Source of the DNA: Metellina segmentata
Taxonomy: Eukaryota; Arthropoda; Arachnida; Araneae; Tetragnathidae
Length of the DNA: 64,000 bases
Direction: 5' to 3'
Assembly (NCBI GenBank): GCA_947359465.1
Contig: OX375873.1
Coordinates: forward strand, 71,995,477-72,059,476
Shown: one piece after another, positions 46,767 through 57,399 of the stretch
Numbering within the stretch: position 1 is the first letter of the stretch
Layout: each line of letters starts with the position of its first letter
Program-made: the position numbers and the translations under genes
The notes under the pieces: generated by a model
The model's database searches: none
What the model was told of the DNA's origin: nothing
Seen by the model: the letters and a program-made list of their open reading frames with translations, nothing else

Positions 46767-48265
46767 GGTGGTCCCGAATTCATGGTACAAACTTTAATGG
46801 TAGGTACAGGACATTGTAACAATGATTTATTGTATAGGAATGTATAGTCGCAAGTGACGCGGTGAGGCGTAAACAGGGGAAATAAAAGGAAAGAGAAATG
46901 GAGTGATCATTGGTATCATTGCCGGTAGAGGGCAGTAGATGTCTAGCCGCTGTTGAACATGATGCATCGCAGTAGGGAAAAGCGCCATTCACAATTGTGC
47001 TGCCGTAGACGATGGGGGACTTTACGTATGCAGAAAAAGCAGACATGCATTACATGTACGGCCGTGCAAATGGTAACGGCAGAGCTGCGTTACGAATGTA
47101 TCGCGCGGAGTATCCTGATTGACGAATGCCGGATCATAGAATTTTTCAACGGTTACATCGTCAACTTTGTGAAACAGGTGCGTTCGACGTCAACAGACAT
47201 GGCGCTGGTCGAGTAAGAGCTGTACGCACTCCAAGGCTGGAAGAAAGCATCTTGAACATTGTGGCTGATAGACCCGAGTCAAGCACAAAAACTGTTGCAC
47301 GTGACGTAGGTGTGAGTCATCAGACTGTATGCAGAGTGTTAAACGAAAATCGCTTACACCCCTTCCATTTTCAGAAAGTACAAGCATTGAATCCGGCAGA
47401 TTATCCTCGCCGCGTGAACTTCTGCCTGTGGGTGATGCAGCAATGTGCGTTGCAGCCGGATTTCGTAGATTATGTGCTATTTACAGATGAAGCGACATTT
47501 TCACGCGAGGGTGTCTTTAATGCGCACAATTCCCATGTGTGGGCAACCGATAATCCACATGCAACGCGTCGACATGCGTTTCAACAACGTTTCAGTATTA
47601 ATGTGTGGGCTGGTATTGTGAACGACTTTTTGATTGGCCCATACTTACTACCCACGCGGCTCACTGGCGGAAGCTATCTTATTTTTCTGAAAGAAGTGTT
47701 ACCACAACTGCTGCATGATGTTCCGATCGCCATTCGTAACCGCATGTGGTTTCAGCACGATGGGGCGCCAGCACACTTCAGCATTGATGTACGGAATTAC
47801 CTGAATGCCACGTTTGGTACTCGATGGATTGGGCGTGGTGGACCAGTCCCTTGGCCACCCCGATCTCCCGATTTATCGAGTCTCGATTACTTTTTATGGG
47901 GACATCTAAAGCATCTTGTTTATGAGACTCCAGTTGACTCAGATGAGGATCTCGTCGCTCGCTTATCTGTAGCTGCTGCAGGTGTGCGTGAAATACCAGG
48001 CATCTTTGAACGTGTACGCCAATCGCTCCACCGACGCTGTCAAGCATGTATCGATACTGGTGGACGCAATTTTGAACAATTACTGTAAACATGACACTTG
48101 TCAACAACGCTTTCAATAAAATCTTTGTTTTTCCTTTCGGCCGTTATTTCCCCTGTTTTCGCCTCACCGCGTCACTTGCGACTATACATTCCTAAACAAT
48201 AAATCATTGTTACAATGTCCTGTACCTACCATTAAAGTTTGTACCATGAATTCGGGACCACCCTG
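46764..48265 (+). mobile_element. DUF4817-type mariner element, copy 2
   Basis: A 1502-bp element with TIRs of about 122 bp (46764-46885 and 48144-48265), tips CAGGGTGGTCC, flanked by TA. It is one base shorter than copy 1 because of an indel near 46908. An AATAAA signal follows the transposase stop at about 48114. Orientation is plus, facing away from the spacer. Confidence 0.95.
47012..48088 (+). pseudogene. Mariner-like transposase copy 2 (DD41D), N-terminus cut by TGA
   Basis: The frame 47126-48088 gives 320 residues identical to copy 1 except His211 instead of Tyr. The resulting F-Q-H-D-G-A-P-A-H matches the form I expect for this family. Catalytic Asp are at 121, 212 and 254. ATG 47012 opens the same 36-codon DUF4817 segment, closed by TGA at 47120-47122, so both copies carry the identical nonsense codon. 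Without it the protein would be 358 residues, typical for mariner-like transposases. An N-terminally shortened product from Met 47126 is possible but unproven. Antisense and offset frames (46953-47216, 47190-47387, 47778-48116) are shadows. Confidence 0.85.
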
Positions 48266-48465
48266 TATATATGTATGTGTGTGTGTGTGTGTGTGTAGGA
48301 AAATGTAGTAGAGTATAGTAGAGCAGTGTATATATTTAAAAAATGTAGAAAATATAGTAGAGTATAGTAGAGCAGTGTATATATTTAAAAAATGTAGAAA
48401 ATATAGTAGAGTATAGTAGAGCAGTGTATATATTTAAAAAATGTAGAAATTATAGTAGAGTATTT
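48266..48465 (+). repeat. (TG)n tract and 49-bp tandem repeat, about 3.2 copies
   Basis: TATGTATGTG(TG)n at about 48268-48297 is followed by a 49-bp unit (TAGTAGAGTATAGTAGAGCA...AAAAATGTAGAAA) beginning at 48306, 48355, 48404 and 48453. Units are nearly identical. Confidence 0.9.
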
Positions 48466-49020
48466 CAATATAATTTATTTACGAATGAAATGTGAATGCA
48501 TAGTTACAGAGTATTTTGTATTACAGTTGATGTGGGTCAGTTAAGGGTTTGTTTGATTCCACGTCTTATTATAGACTGTTATCAAACTCCTATGCAAAAC
48601 TGTTATTATCATAGTAGAAGAATTACAGTATTGTATTATTTTTCAATGTTGAAAGAGGCAATTGATAATTATAACGATTCAAATAAACAAATTGAATTTA
48701 TTCATTTAAAAAGTCTTCTAATTTTTGTATTTTTGTAAACATTTTTTTTGTGTGTGTGTTTTTAAAAGTTTAGCTAGTCTTTAGGAATGCAATACACTCC
48801 GTGCCAAAATATCGAATTATCAAGAAACATTTATCAATAACCATGAAGTTATATAAACAAAGTATTCTGTACCAGACATTCAAATGATTATTGTTTGAGT
48901 GCCAATAAAATATAGGGCATTCCTTAACACTGAGGTATACTGCCAAAAACTTGTTTTGTATATCCTGGTTGTTGTGTTCATTGAAATATTATCAGTTGTG
49001 GCTAAAAATCCTGGACGATG
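48466..49020. other. AT-rich intergenic sequence
   Basis: No recognisable gene; the 80-codon frame at 48496-48738 has no known motif. Confidence 0.45.
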
Positions 49021-49840
49021 TACTCGAACACCAACTTTGAAAGGGTCTTCATTTTTATACTGGGATGAAGCAGATTGATCTTGTCAGCAAATATCTTGTA
49101 ATCTGGGATGCTTTCCGAGTGCAGTGATAGGTTGCTAGTAGTAGTGTGTCAATGAAACCTTACATACGTACGTTTTGCCAGAATAACATGACAAATCCGA
49201 GAGACTATATGCTGATAGTGAGACAAGCTGAAATTGATAGATATAACTCACTTGTCGACCATCCAACGATGCATCCCGTCCGCTGTACAGCTTTTTCTAA
49301 CATTATGAAAAGTTGCAGGATTTTCAGGCATTACTACAAGGCAATGTTTATTGACGAATCCGGCTTCTACCTTACCCAAGCTATCATTTACCAGCTAACT
49401 GCAAAGCAGCACAACGTTGTAATTCTTTTATATATATAATGGTGTGCGTAGCCACCTCTCACGACAACTAGTAACGGTAATAGGTAGTTTGAAATCACAG
49501 CATAACATCCAGAAAATCCTACAGCTTGTTATTTTTCCTGTCATGGGCTCAAGGGATTATGTCCCAGCATAATACCGCCTGGATACATACGGCGCGTTTC
49601 TTCTACAGATGCTTCCAAAGTGTTGAATCCCTTTGTGTACCAGTGCTCGCCAGATCTGAATGCCATTGAGCATATCTAGTAGGTTGTCTGGCATATCTGC
49701 TTGGATAAACCGTGAATTGCATCACTCCCGGAATATAAGGGATCTGGAATGTGCAGAATTCTGGGCATAATAACTCCATTTGACTCCATGTTGAGCATTT
49801 TATCGGCATGTATCGTTGACAGACGGGCTCATACAACTTT
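49021..49840 (+). pseudogene. Tc1-like transposase, heavily degraded
   Basis: Fragments in three plus-strand frames line up in the order expected for a Tc1 transposase: KAMFIDESGFYLTQ (first catalytic Asp region, about 49338-49380), MSQHNTAWIHTARFF (second Asp region, normally Q-D-N-A-R-P-H-T-A-R, here with His for the catalytic Asp, about 49557-49600), then PDLNAIEHI followed by a stop (third acidic residue, about 49650-49679). Further downstream, pieces such as VNCITPGI fit the C-terminus. Multiple stops and frameshifts make it non-functional. I could not identify its TIRs. The minus-strand frame at 49603-49836 is a shadow. Confidence 0.65.
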
Positions 49841-49863
49841 TTTAATTTATGACTTTTTTTATA

Positions 49864-52004
49864 TAGGGTAAGGCGTGGTAATTGTAAACAGAATTTGTAT
49901 GTTCACTTCCTATCCCTATTTTCAAACTCTTCATAAAGTAATTAAACATTGTTCACCCTACTAAACTAGCCTGTCACTATTCTACTTTGATATTTAATTA
50001 GTACGAAGATTCCAGAAAAGAAATTTAATACCGTATTTGACTGTTTACAATTACCTCCTGAAAGTGGGGGTAATTGTAAACCACAATTTTCCTCGTGATA
50101 TTGAATATTGAACAAGTGAAAGCACAAGCAGTAGTCATGGCAGTAGAAGGAACTCAACTGGTATTTTTACTCTTCTAATACCATGTTTACAATAACCTCG
50201 TTTTTTTATCTTTACCTTTACCAAATACTCCAACTTCTTCCCCCCAAAAAATATAATGACACTTGAAAGTTGCATTGATGATGAGGTGAACTTCCAGGAA
50301 TACATATGAATAAATGATTCACACATTTACTGAACAAAGAATTTATTTAGTGTAAAGAACAGAAAATTACAAATTTAAAAATTAAAAAAAAAACTAAAAA
50401 TTGAAAGATACAATTTTAGGTACAAAAAACAAACACACATTACATTTCTTACACATTAACAGTGCCCTCAAATTGGAAAATTTCTTTACGGTTTTCTTTG
50501 CTACAGGTTGGAGTAGGTAAAATTGCTTTGACATTGTCTTTGGAAACACAGAATTAGTCTTTTTGAACCACAGCTAATCTAGTACATGCATTGTCGATGC
50601 ATTTGAGTCCGGTGATCTCAAACACCTCTTCTGAAACAACATCCACCCTCCATACATACCAAAAATGGGTTTTCTATCTCTGGCGCCCCCCCCCCATCAA
50701 CAAGTACAAACGTAGTCGTTTCGGGCCCGGTGCACACATCCGGTTTTCCAACGTGCGGCGCCGATGCAGCAACGCAAGTGCGGTCTGAGATACATTAGCT
50801 CCAATGGAATAGTGCACACATACCTTGGATACGGCGACGCACGTCCAACTTGCGTGCAATTTGTACCGCAGTTCCCCACGGTGCCGCAGCTCGCCGCACA
50901 TGCGTCTCCGTTCTGAAGTACCTTGTTTTCATAAATAAATGGAATATAAATAATAATTAATAAGTGGTTGGATCCAGTAACGTCTATTTTGTTTCAAATA
51001 TACTTTTTTTACATCAAGTAAGCGAAATAAACACGTTTTCTTCGATAGAATATTTATCTGAAATGGCGTGAAATGAGTATTTGCGTCATTTTACGGTTAT
51101 ATGTGCATTGTTGGGCTTCGGTACCGCAGCTGCGCCGAACGTTTAAAAATCGGATGTATCGGCCTCAATGTCTTCCTCTAATGGCTCCAAAATATTTAAC
51201 TTCCCCTACAAGTTAGTCTTCTATATTTTGCTTGAATGTTTGTACAACTTCAAACTCTTCACTGTCAATGTTAGTCAATTCTTTCAATAGTTTCTAATTC
51301 TCCCTGTCCTCAAGTTCTGTTCCTTTCCATTTGCTCCTTTCTTGGTTTCTTGCTTACTCATGGCTCTTTCACTTTCTTCACACTCGACTTACTTTTGTTC
51401 TTTTTCTTTTCTGCCTCCTTCAAGCGTGACGGTACTTGGTCAGTTGTATGAACTTTACCATATGTGTGACATTTTAGTAAATCAGTCTTCCTTCTCCCCA
51501 AGAACACGAAAAATGCAATTAAACGCAATTCAAACGTACTAAATACGATGAAATACAAAATTACACGGGAAAACATATTGGTTTTCCATCTAAATTGAAC
51601 GAAACTATTGTCAAAGTTGTTTACAATTACCCCGTCCCTTGGAAAATATGGGGTGGTTGTAAAGGTTCAACTGTAGGTGTATTAAAGTTCCCAGAAGCAA
51701 AATTCAATGATTTTCTGTTCTATAGAAACATAACTGACCGTAGTAAAGAATTGGAACAACATATCGTTCAATATATTATGGAGGGCAGCAGAAAATGCAG
51801 CACACAAAAACTTTAAAACCCAAACTTTCCAACCATTAATCTTTCAACTTAACATATTGCTATCAGCTGTGGGTCAAAGAAATACGGGATCACCATGTTG
51901 CTTTCTCAAGGTTGCCAGCTTTCATGTTTCACAATTTTTTAGTTCCTCGGAATCCCATGTGGCCGCTGGTATAGCTTGTTTACAATTACCCCCGCTTAAC
52001 CCTA
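49864..52004. mobile_element. 2.1-kb TIR element with repeated GTTTACAATTACC motifs
   Basis: The left end (TAGGGTAAGGCGTGGTAATT...) and the right end, reversed (TAGGGTTAAGCGGGGGTAAT...), are inverted repeats of about 28 bp ending in TGTAAACA; a TA at each tip suggests a TA target. Inside, the 13-bp word GTTTACAATTACC or a near copy occurs at 49877 (inverted), 50043, 50069 (inverted, forming a hairpin with 50043), 50185, 51619 and 51978. A GC-rich block lies at 50690-51150. The frame 51595-51816 (73 codons) overlaps one motif copy and has no recognised domain. Superfamily unknown; TA target use would fit a Tc1/mariner-related or ISL2EU-like non-autonomous element. Confidence 0.55.
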
Positions 52005-54332
52005 ACTAGAATAATAAAAAGTAATTTAGATTTGATACTGCCAATCTTCTCTTATTTACCTTTTATTATAATCTCTTTTTTTTCACACATGTTATTTCAT
52101 TCCAATCGAACACTGTATTTGGGGTATTTTGAAGATTATGTTTGTAACACAGTAGACACCTCTATTGGTATTCAATGTATGTTAAAGAAGGGTTTGTTTT
52201 AAATGAGAGCAATAATAAAATTGCAAATGATCTCTTGATATCTCCCATTTAATTTCCGTATGTTCATTAATTCCCGTACATTGTTTTACTGTAGGAAGAC
52301 TAATTAGAGTGGCATTTAAGTGTAGGAGAAATGATAGTTTTAAAATTTAGAAAAAGTGAAAAATCATGTTACAAAAATTATATTAAAGTGTTTCTTAATA
52401 TTAAAAATTGCCGTGGGAGATAGTTTTATTGAAGATAGTTTCTAGCTTTCAAAAAAACATATCTTGTGACGTACTGTCAACTTAAGTTAGTTCATCTATG
52501 TAGTGCAGTATGTACTGTAAAAAACACAGAAAAGGTATTTTAGATTCTTAAGCTAATTATTTAATAAATAGCAAATATAAGAATAAAAGGTTTGTAGAAA
52601 ACGAAATCCTACATCATTTTAATATCTCTAATGTAAAAATTTCAAGTACAATACTTTGCTAAGAATTCATTATAAATGTAGAATTTTTGATAAAAAAAAG
52701 AGGCATTAAACACATGGGGAATTCATGGAAAGCTATCCAGACATTTATATTACATTTAGTAGGCTTTTTAACCTAATTTAAAGTGTATATATATATATAT
52801 ATATGACTTACCACATTGTACATAAAATTAAAAATCCGATTTTGTAACATGGCAATTGTTCGGAGAAAAATGTCATTTCATCTGAGAAAATTTAAATTTA
52901 TCCTTTGCAAAAGAAATAAAAGAGGTAGCTTTCACTTAAAATTGTAGCTTTGTTTTCATTTTCCTGTCTTGAAATAAAATTTGATAATAGCCAGCACAAA
53001 GATTATAGGTTTTTTTCTTAATTCCTAATTGCATATGAAATATTCATAAGGAATAATTTAATGCTCTCATCCAAAGATAATATTGCCATTAAAGAACTTT
53101 GTGAAATTATTTCCATAAAATTATACCATTCCTCATGAAACTTAAAAAAGCTGATGTTCCCTGACTTCAAAATGAGTTTAGATGTGAGGCAACATGAAAA
53201 ATAAGTTTTATCCATCATTTGGCAAATCAAACATGTACCACTATGCTTCTTAGAGATTAAAACCAACTATCTACTTAAGTTATTAAAAAAATGTTTCTGC
53301 CACTTTTAATCATCCATTGCAATCCAATTAAATTTTTGAGTTTCTGTTAGATGTGATATGGAATTAGTATTGTGTTTTACTTCAAGAACATTTATGTAAT
53401 TTCATGCAGTAGGTAATTACGACTGTTAGAATATATTCAGCTCAAATGGGAATATAAAATGAAATCATCGTACTTTCCTATTTAGTACTTGAATTCGAAG
53501 TTTTGATTCTAAGCAAAATAATAATCCCTGTCCAATGTTTCAACACACAAATAATTTCGTGTCGCATTTTTACGAAATTAGCTATAGTATAGTATTGTTT
53601 TTATAAATCATGTAGTATTCCCATACATGTGGTTTTTTGCGCACGCTAATTATATCTAACGGTTTGGATTTAGATTTAGACCTATTGGATTCATTGAACT
53701 GTCCAAATACATTAAAACAAGAGGATGATTATTTTCTCGTTAAAAATCGATAGATAGTAAAGTAACCCATGTTTGATTCCCGCGTGATTCATAACATAGT
53801 GACAAAAAACTGCAGAACAGAAATAGAATATTCATTAGAGACAGTATTCAAATTTTCATCAGATTAAATTTTGGAAATGAGAAATCAAAACAAGTAGAAT
53901 GAAGAATCGGTTAAAAAATTCAATCTATCCAGAAATCCCTTTTCCTGAAGAGGTTTTCTAAAATATCCCGAAACTTACGCTAATTCATTATTTATTCAAG
54001 GAAACAAACACGAACGATAAGTAGGCGGAGACAACAGCAAGCGATCTTTAATACTGTATAAATATCGCCAAAAGAAGTTCAAATAAAAAATAACGCCAAG
54101 CAGGTGTTCTGAGGAACTTTTGCCCTGTTTTTTGTTTCAACCTACAACTTAAATTAATAATTTGTTAAAAATATCTTAATAATTAACAAGAATTTTTTTT
54201 AAGTTAATGTTAAATTATTTAGGATATTGATTTACTTATTATTACTTTTTTATTTATGATGTTCACTACCCTACAATAATGGACCAGAGAGCAAGATGCG
54301 ATGGCATAAGAAAAATAATACATGCTTTAACA
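52005..54332. other. AT-rich intergenic sequence
   Basis: No gene supported. A short (TA)n lies at 52785-52804. The minus-strand frame 53018-53266 (82 codons, Ser/Ile/Leu-rich) has no recognised motif. Confidence 0.45.
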
Positions 54333-54585
54333 TAATCCGGGAGGCAGCGACATTTAAAGGGTGATTATTTTACGCCGGCTGATTTTCTTACCACTAATTG
54401 GTCTTGGATAGACGATTTAGGAAACGTAATTCAGCTGGTCCTGTTCGGGTGGGTGTAAGCCGGGGGGGGCGTTCAAAACATGTAAAAAAAGTTTTTTTTT
54501 TTTTTTCAAAAAATTTTTAACCGGCTGAAAATTTGACACGAGGTAGTCATTTAGGTATTAATAAAGAAATTACTATTCAGCTGGA

Positions 54586-54680
54586 TCGGTAGAGGTGGAA
54601 AAACCTTCAGCTGAGGCTATGAAGTGGTTGCGCGCTAAATTATATTTGAGCCTGAAGGTTTTTTCCACTACTACCAAGCG
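54586..54680. repeat. Hairpin inside the left TIR
   Basis: TCGGTAGAGGTGGAAAAACC...TTCAG and its near-exact inverse CTGAAGGTTTTTTCCACTAC...TACC are about 38 bp apart, so the inner part of the left TIR is itself folded back. Confidence 0.7.
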
Positions 54681-55487
54681 AGTGGAATGGGATTTTTTTT
54701 TTTGAACTTTGCCTTTCATACTATAACATATTCGAGTTCCGCGTGATGTAAAATTAATTTAAATGGGAAAATATTAACAAACATCGGGAAAACATTCAAA
54801 GTATAACAATTTTTTTTTTGTTTTATTTCGTTATATCTCAAAAGCGAAAAATATGGATTAGTATGATACACATGAATATAAATAACATTAATATAATTTG
54901 GAAGAAAATTTAAATATTATCATAATCGGAAATATCAAAATCATCGGAATCATCGGTACTTACTTTAGAATAGTCATTAATATAAATTTCCTGTCATGTG
55001 TCTGCATCAGTCCATCTATTAAATTGAATAATGTTTTTTTTTTTCCCTTTAGGTTTTTGTTAAGGGGGTCCGGGACTCAAATTTCTAAAATCTTCAATTT
55101 TAAAGTTTTTGTTCTGAAATATTTTTTTGTAGGTTTACATTGTATTTTGCAATTATAAACACTATTTTATGTTTTCAAAACTAAAATTTTTTTATTAAAA
55201 ATTAAAATATCAAAATTTTCAAAATTGATATATTTTAAAATATTTTATTACAAATCACTTCATTTTTGCATTAATTAACTTCCAAAAGTTTATACTATAA
55301 ATTGTTTTCTTGATGTTCGGTTAAGGCAATAAGAAAAAAAAAATTCTCTCTCAAAAACTACACTAAACACATAGAACACAAAGTTCAAAAAATTATTAAA
55401 AATAAATATAAAAACACAATTACTGATTACAGTCGAAAAATTGTGCAAAATTCATTACATTTCAAATATAAAAAGGGACATCGCATT

Positions 55488-55489
<2 letters not shown>

Positions 55490-55563
<74 letters not shown>
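55490..55563. repeat. (TA)n microsatellite
   Basis: About 74 bp of TA. Confidence 0.95.
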
Positions 55564-55566
<3 letters not shown>

Positions 55567-56131
55567 GCGAACAAAAAATCCGAAAAACTTTCATTTCAGG
55601 CAATTGGAAATATCTAAACTTCCTGTTCGCATGTAACCCTTCCGAGAAATACGTGGTGCATACATACGCCCTTCCGAGAAGTGCGTTATCACTGTCAGCG
55701 CCAAATGAGGAAGCCCCCAAAGCGCTTTGAACTCGGTACTTAAAGAAGCAGATGATCAGTCGCAAAGTATATTTGCATTAGATTTCCGTAATTATCAAGC
55801 ATGACAAAAATTTTGAAAGTGCATTACTCTTGTTGGATCGAAAATCAATAAAAAAATTTGCTTACCATTATTATTAGCCAAATGCCTAACGTGTTAAAGT
55901 ATTTTCAAATTTTCAAAATAACTATTCATAGTAATATTGTGCTGTGCGAATTTTCAAAATTACGACCTATACTTAAAACTAACTGTCATGCGCAGTTTAG
56001 ACCGCTTGTTCATTTACAACAGAGTGTTGAAAGATTTCATCACAGGTAACAACTACCTGAGCCATTGGGCACCGTTTCGGCCGTTTGCTCAAACAACTGA
56101 GTGGAATCGTTGCGACGCATTAGAAACTAGC

Positions 56132-56670
56132 TAAAGCCGTGTTTACACCGGAGTTGCAAATATTATTATCCCCTTTTTGTGTCGAAGACATACGACTCCT
56201 TTTGGTGACCCCTTTTCGATCCTTTTTTCGGCCCACTCCGGTGGAAACGCTTGTCGAAAACACAAAGGAGTGAGCACTCTTCTCACCTTTTTCTAGAGGA
56301 GAGTGATCATCCCTTTGTGACGTAGACAAAATACTAGCGATGCGGCAAAATGTCATAGAGAGTGAACAAAAGACGACGTGAGCCACGGAGCGCCGAAGGG
56401 CAGATGGGAGCGGGTGATGGTCTGTAACACCGAAAGGGAACGAAATAGGGGTGCATTTTCACCCCAAATTTTGTCACGCAGAAATGTCCCCCAAAATTAT
56501 TGCAGTTCTTCGATCTTTACGACTCCTGATGGAAAACAAAATTGATGTTGCAAACACGCCAAATCGCCACCCCAACACGAGATCTTGACGATAAAATTAG
56601 AGCCGTTTCTCGGAATGTCTTTGATGTTTGGAGGGAGCGTGTTTGCAATTCCGGTGTAAATGAGGCTTAA
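56132..56670. mobile_element. PIF/Harbinger-type MITE, 533 bp
   Basis: TAA at 56132-56134 and 56668-56670 flank an insert (56135-56667) with ends AGCCGTGTTTACACCGGAGT and, reversed, AGCCTCATTTACACCGGAAT, a TIR of about 26 bp with four mismatches. The 3-bp TAA duplication points to Harbinger. The interior is moderately GC-rich and has no transposase; frames at 56120-56386 and 56497-56706 extend beyond the element and are shadows. It sits inside the long-TIR element, so it is the younger insertion. Confidence 0.75.
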
Positions 56671-56764
56671 GCTTTCGTAGTGGGTTGATGACAAAGTAAC
56701 GTGCATATTCTAGGAAAGCTATAGTAAATCAATTTAATCTTCTCTAGTTTAAAATATAATGAAT

Positions 56765-56992
56765 TTACTTACGCAGAAGCAGCAGATGATGTTCAATATT
56801 TAGGTGGTAACCCGGTAAATCGCTGTTTACACGTGGAGTGATATAGTTCACTCGTGTTGGTAGTGTGACATCTTTGAAAGTTAAATTGTTATCCGTGAAG
56901 ATTTTCAATGTTTCCGAACATTTTTGCAAACTTTCTTCTGTAAAAAAAATTTTAAGGCTCTGCTTTTTTCCCACACACATAACTGACGACAT
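56765..56992 (-). CDS. Candidate first exon, Cys/FT-E-S-L/GYH domain, in long-TIR element
   Basis: From ATG at 56992 the minus strand reads MSSVMCVGKKQSLKIFFTEE, then SLQKCSETLKIFTDNN, LTFKDVTLPTRVN and LPGYHLN. I associate this arrangement (Cys, F-T-x-E-x-L-x-K-C, N-L-x-x-K-D-V-x-L-P, G-Y-H) with the N-terminal zinc-binding-like region of uncharacterised repeat-borne arthropod proteins. About 14 extra residues between LP and GYH look like a small internal duplication. Close to the stop, CTTCTGC is followed by GTAAGT (minus strand, about 56772-56767), a canonical splice donor, so the frame may be exon 1 of a spliced gene whose remaining exons I could not find. The Cys that usually follows GYH is not visible. 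Probably a decayed element gene. Confidence 0.45.
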   Translation of the reverse strand: MSSVMCVGKKQSLKIFFTEESLQKCSETLKIFTDNNLTFKDVTLPTRVNYITPRVNSDLPGYHLNIEHHLLLLRK

Positions 56993-57399
56993 TTTCGATG
57001 CGAGACGATCTGATCATTTCGCTTCACAACAGCGTACTGGGACGCTAAGAACAGATGCTCAAATTAAAGAAACAGCTGTACCACAATTTTGGTTATGTTG
57101 CATGTTGGCAAGCTAGGAGTTTGTATTTAGCCTGATATGAAGTGGGTGCGGGGCATTTTCACTCGTGCTGCTGAAGATTTTTCCACCACTACCGAGCCAG
57201 CTGAATATTATTTTCTTGATAAATATCTAAATAATTATCTCGTGTTGATTTTTAGCCGGTGTAAAACAAACTTTTTTACATGTTCTTAACGCATTCCCGC
57301 CTACGCCCACCACATTCGTAGCAGCTGAATTTGATTGTTAATATTACCTATAAATTAGCTAACTATTGTGACACAAATCAGTCGGTGTAAAATGACTGA

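Larger units (their letters stand above)
45705..48265. repeat. Right arm of large inverted duplication
   Basis: The reverse complement of 40588-43108. It consists of 976 bp of AT-rich sequence, a TA tract of about 83 bp (46681-46763) and mariner copy 2. Homology stops at 48265, the outer mariner tip; beyond it lies a (TG)n tract unlike the left flank. Confidence 0.95.

Noticed and set aside
46635..46847. Tyr-Ile repeat protein frames across (TA)n tracts (also 41807-42148 and 55490-55765)
   Set aside because: Artefact of translating TA microsatellites.
48306..48465. Possible CRISPR-like array
   Set aside because: Directly adjoining 49-bp tandem units without unique spacers, in a eukaryotic context.
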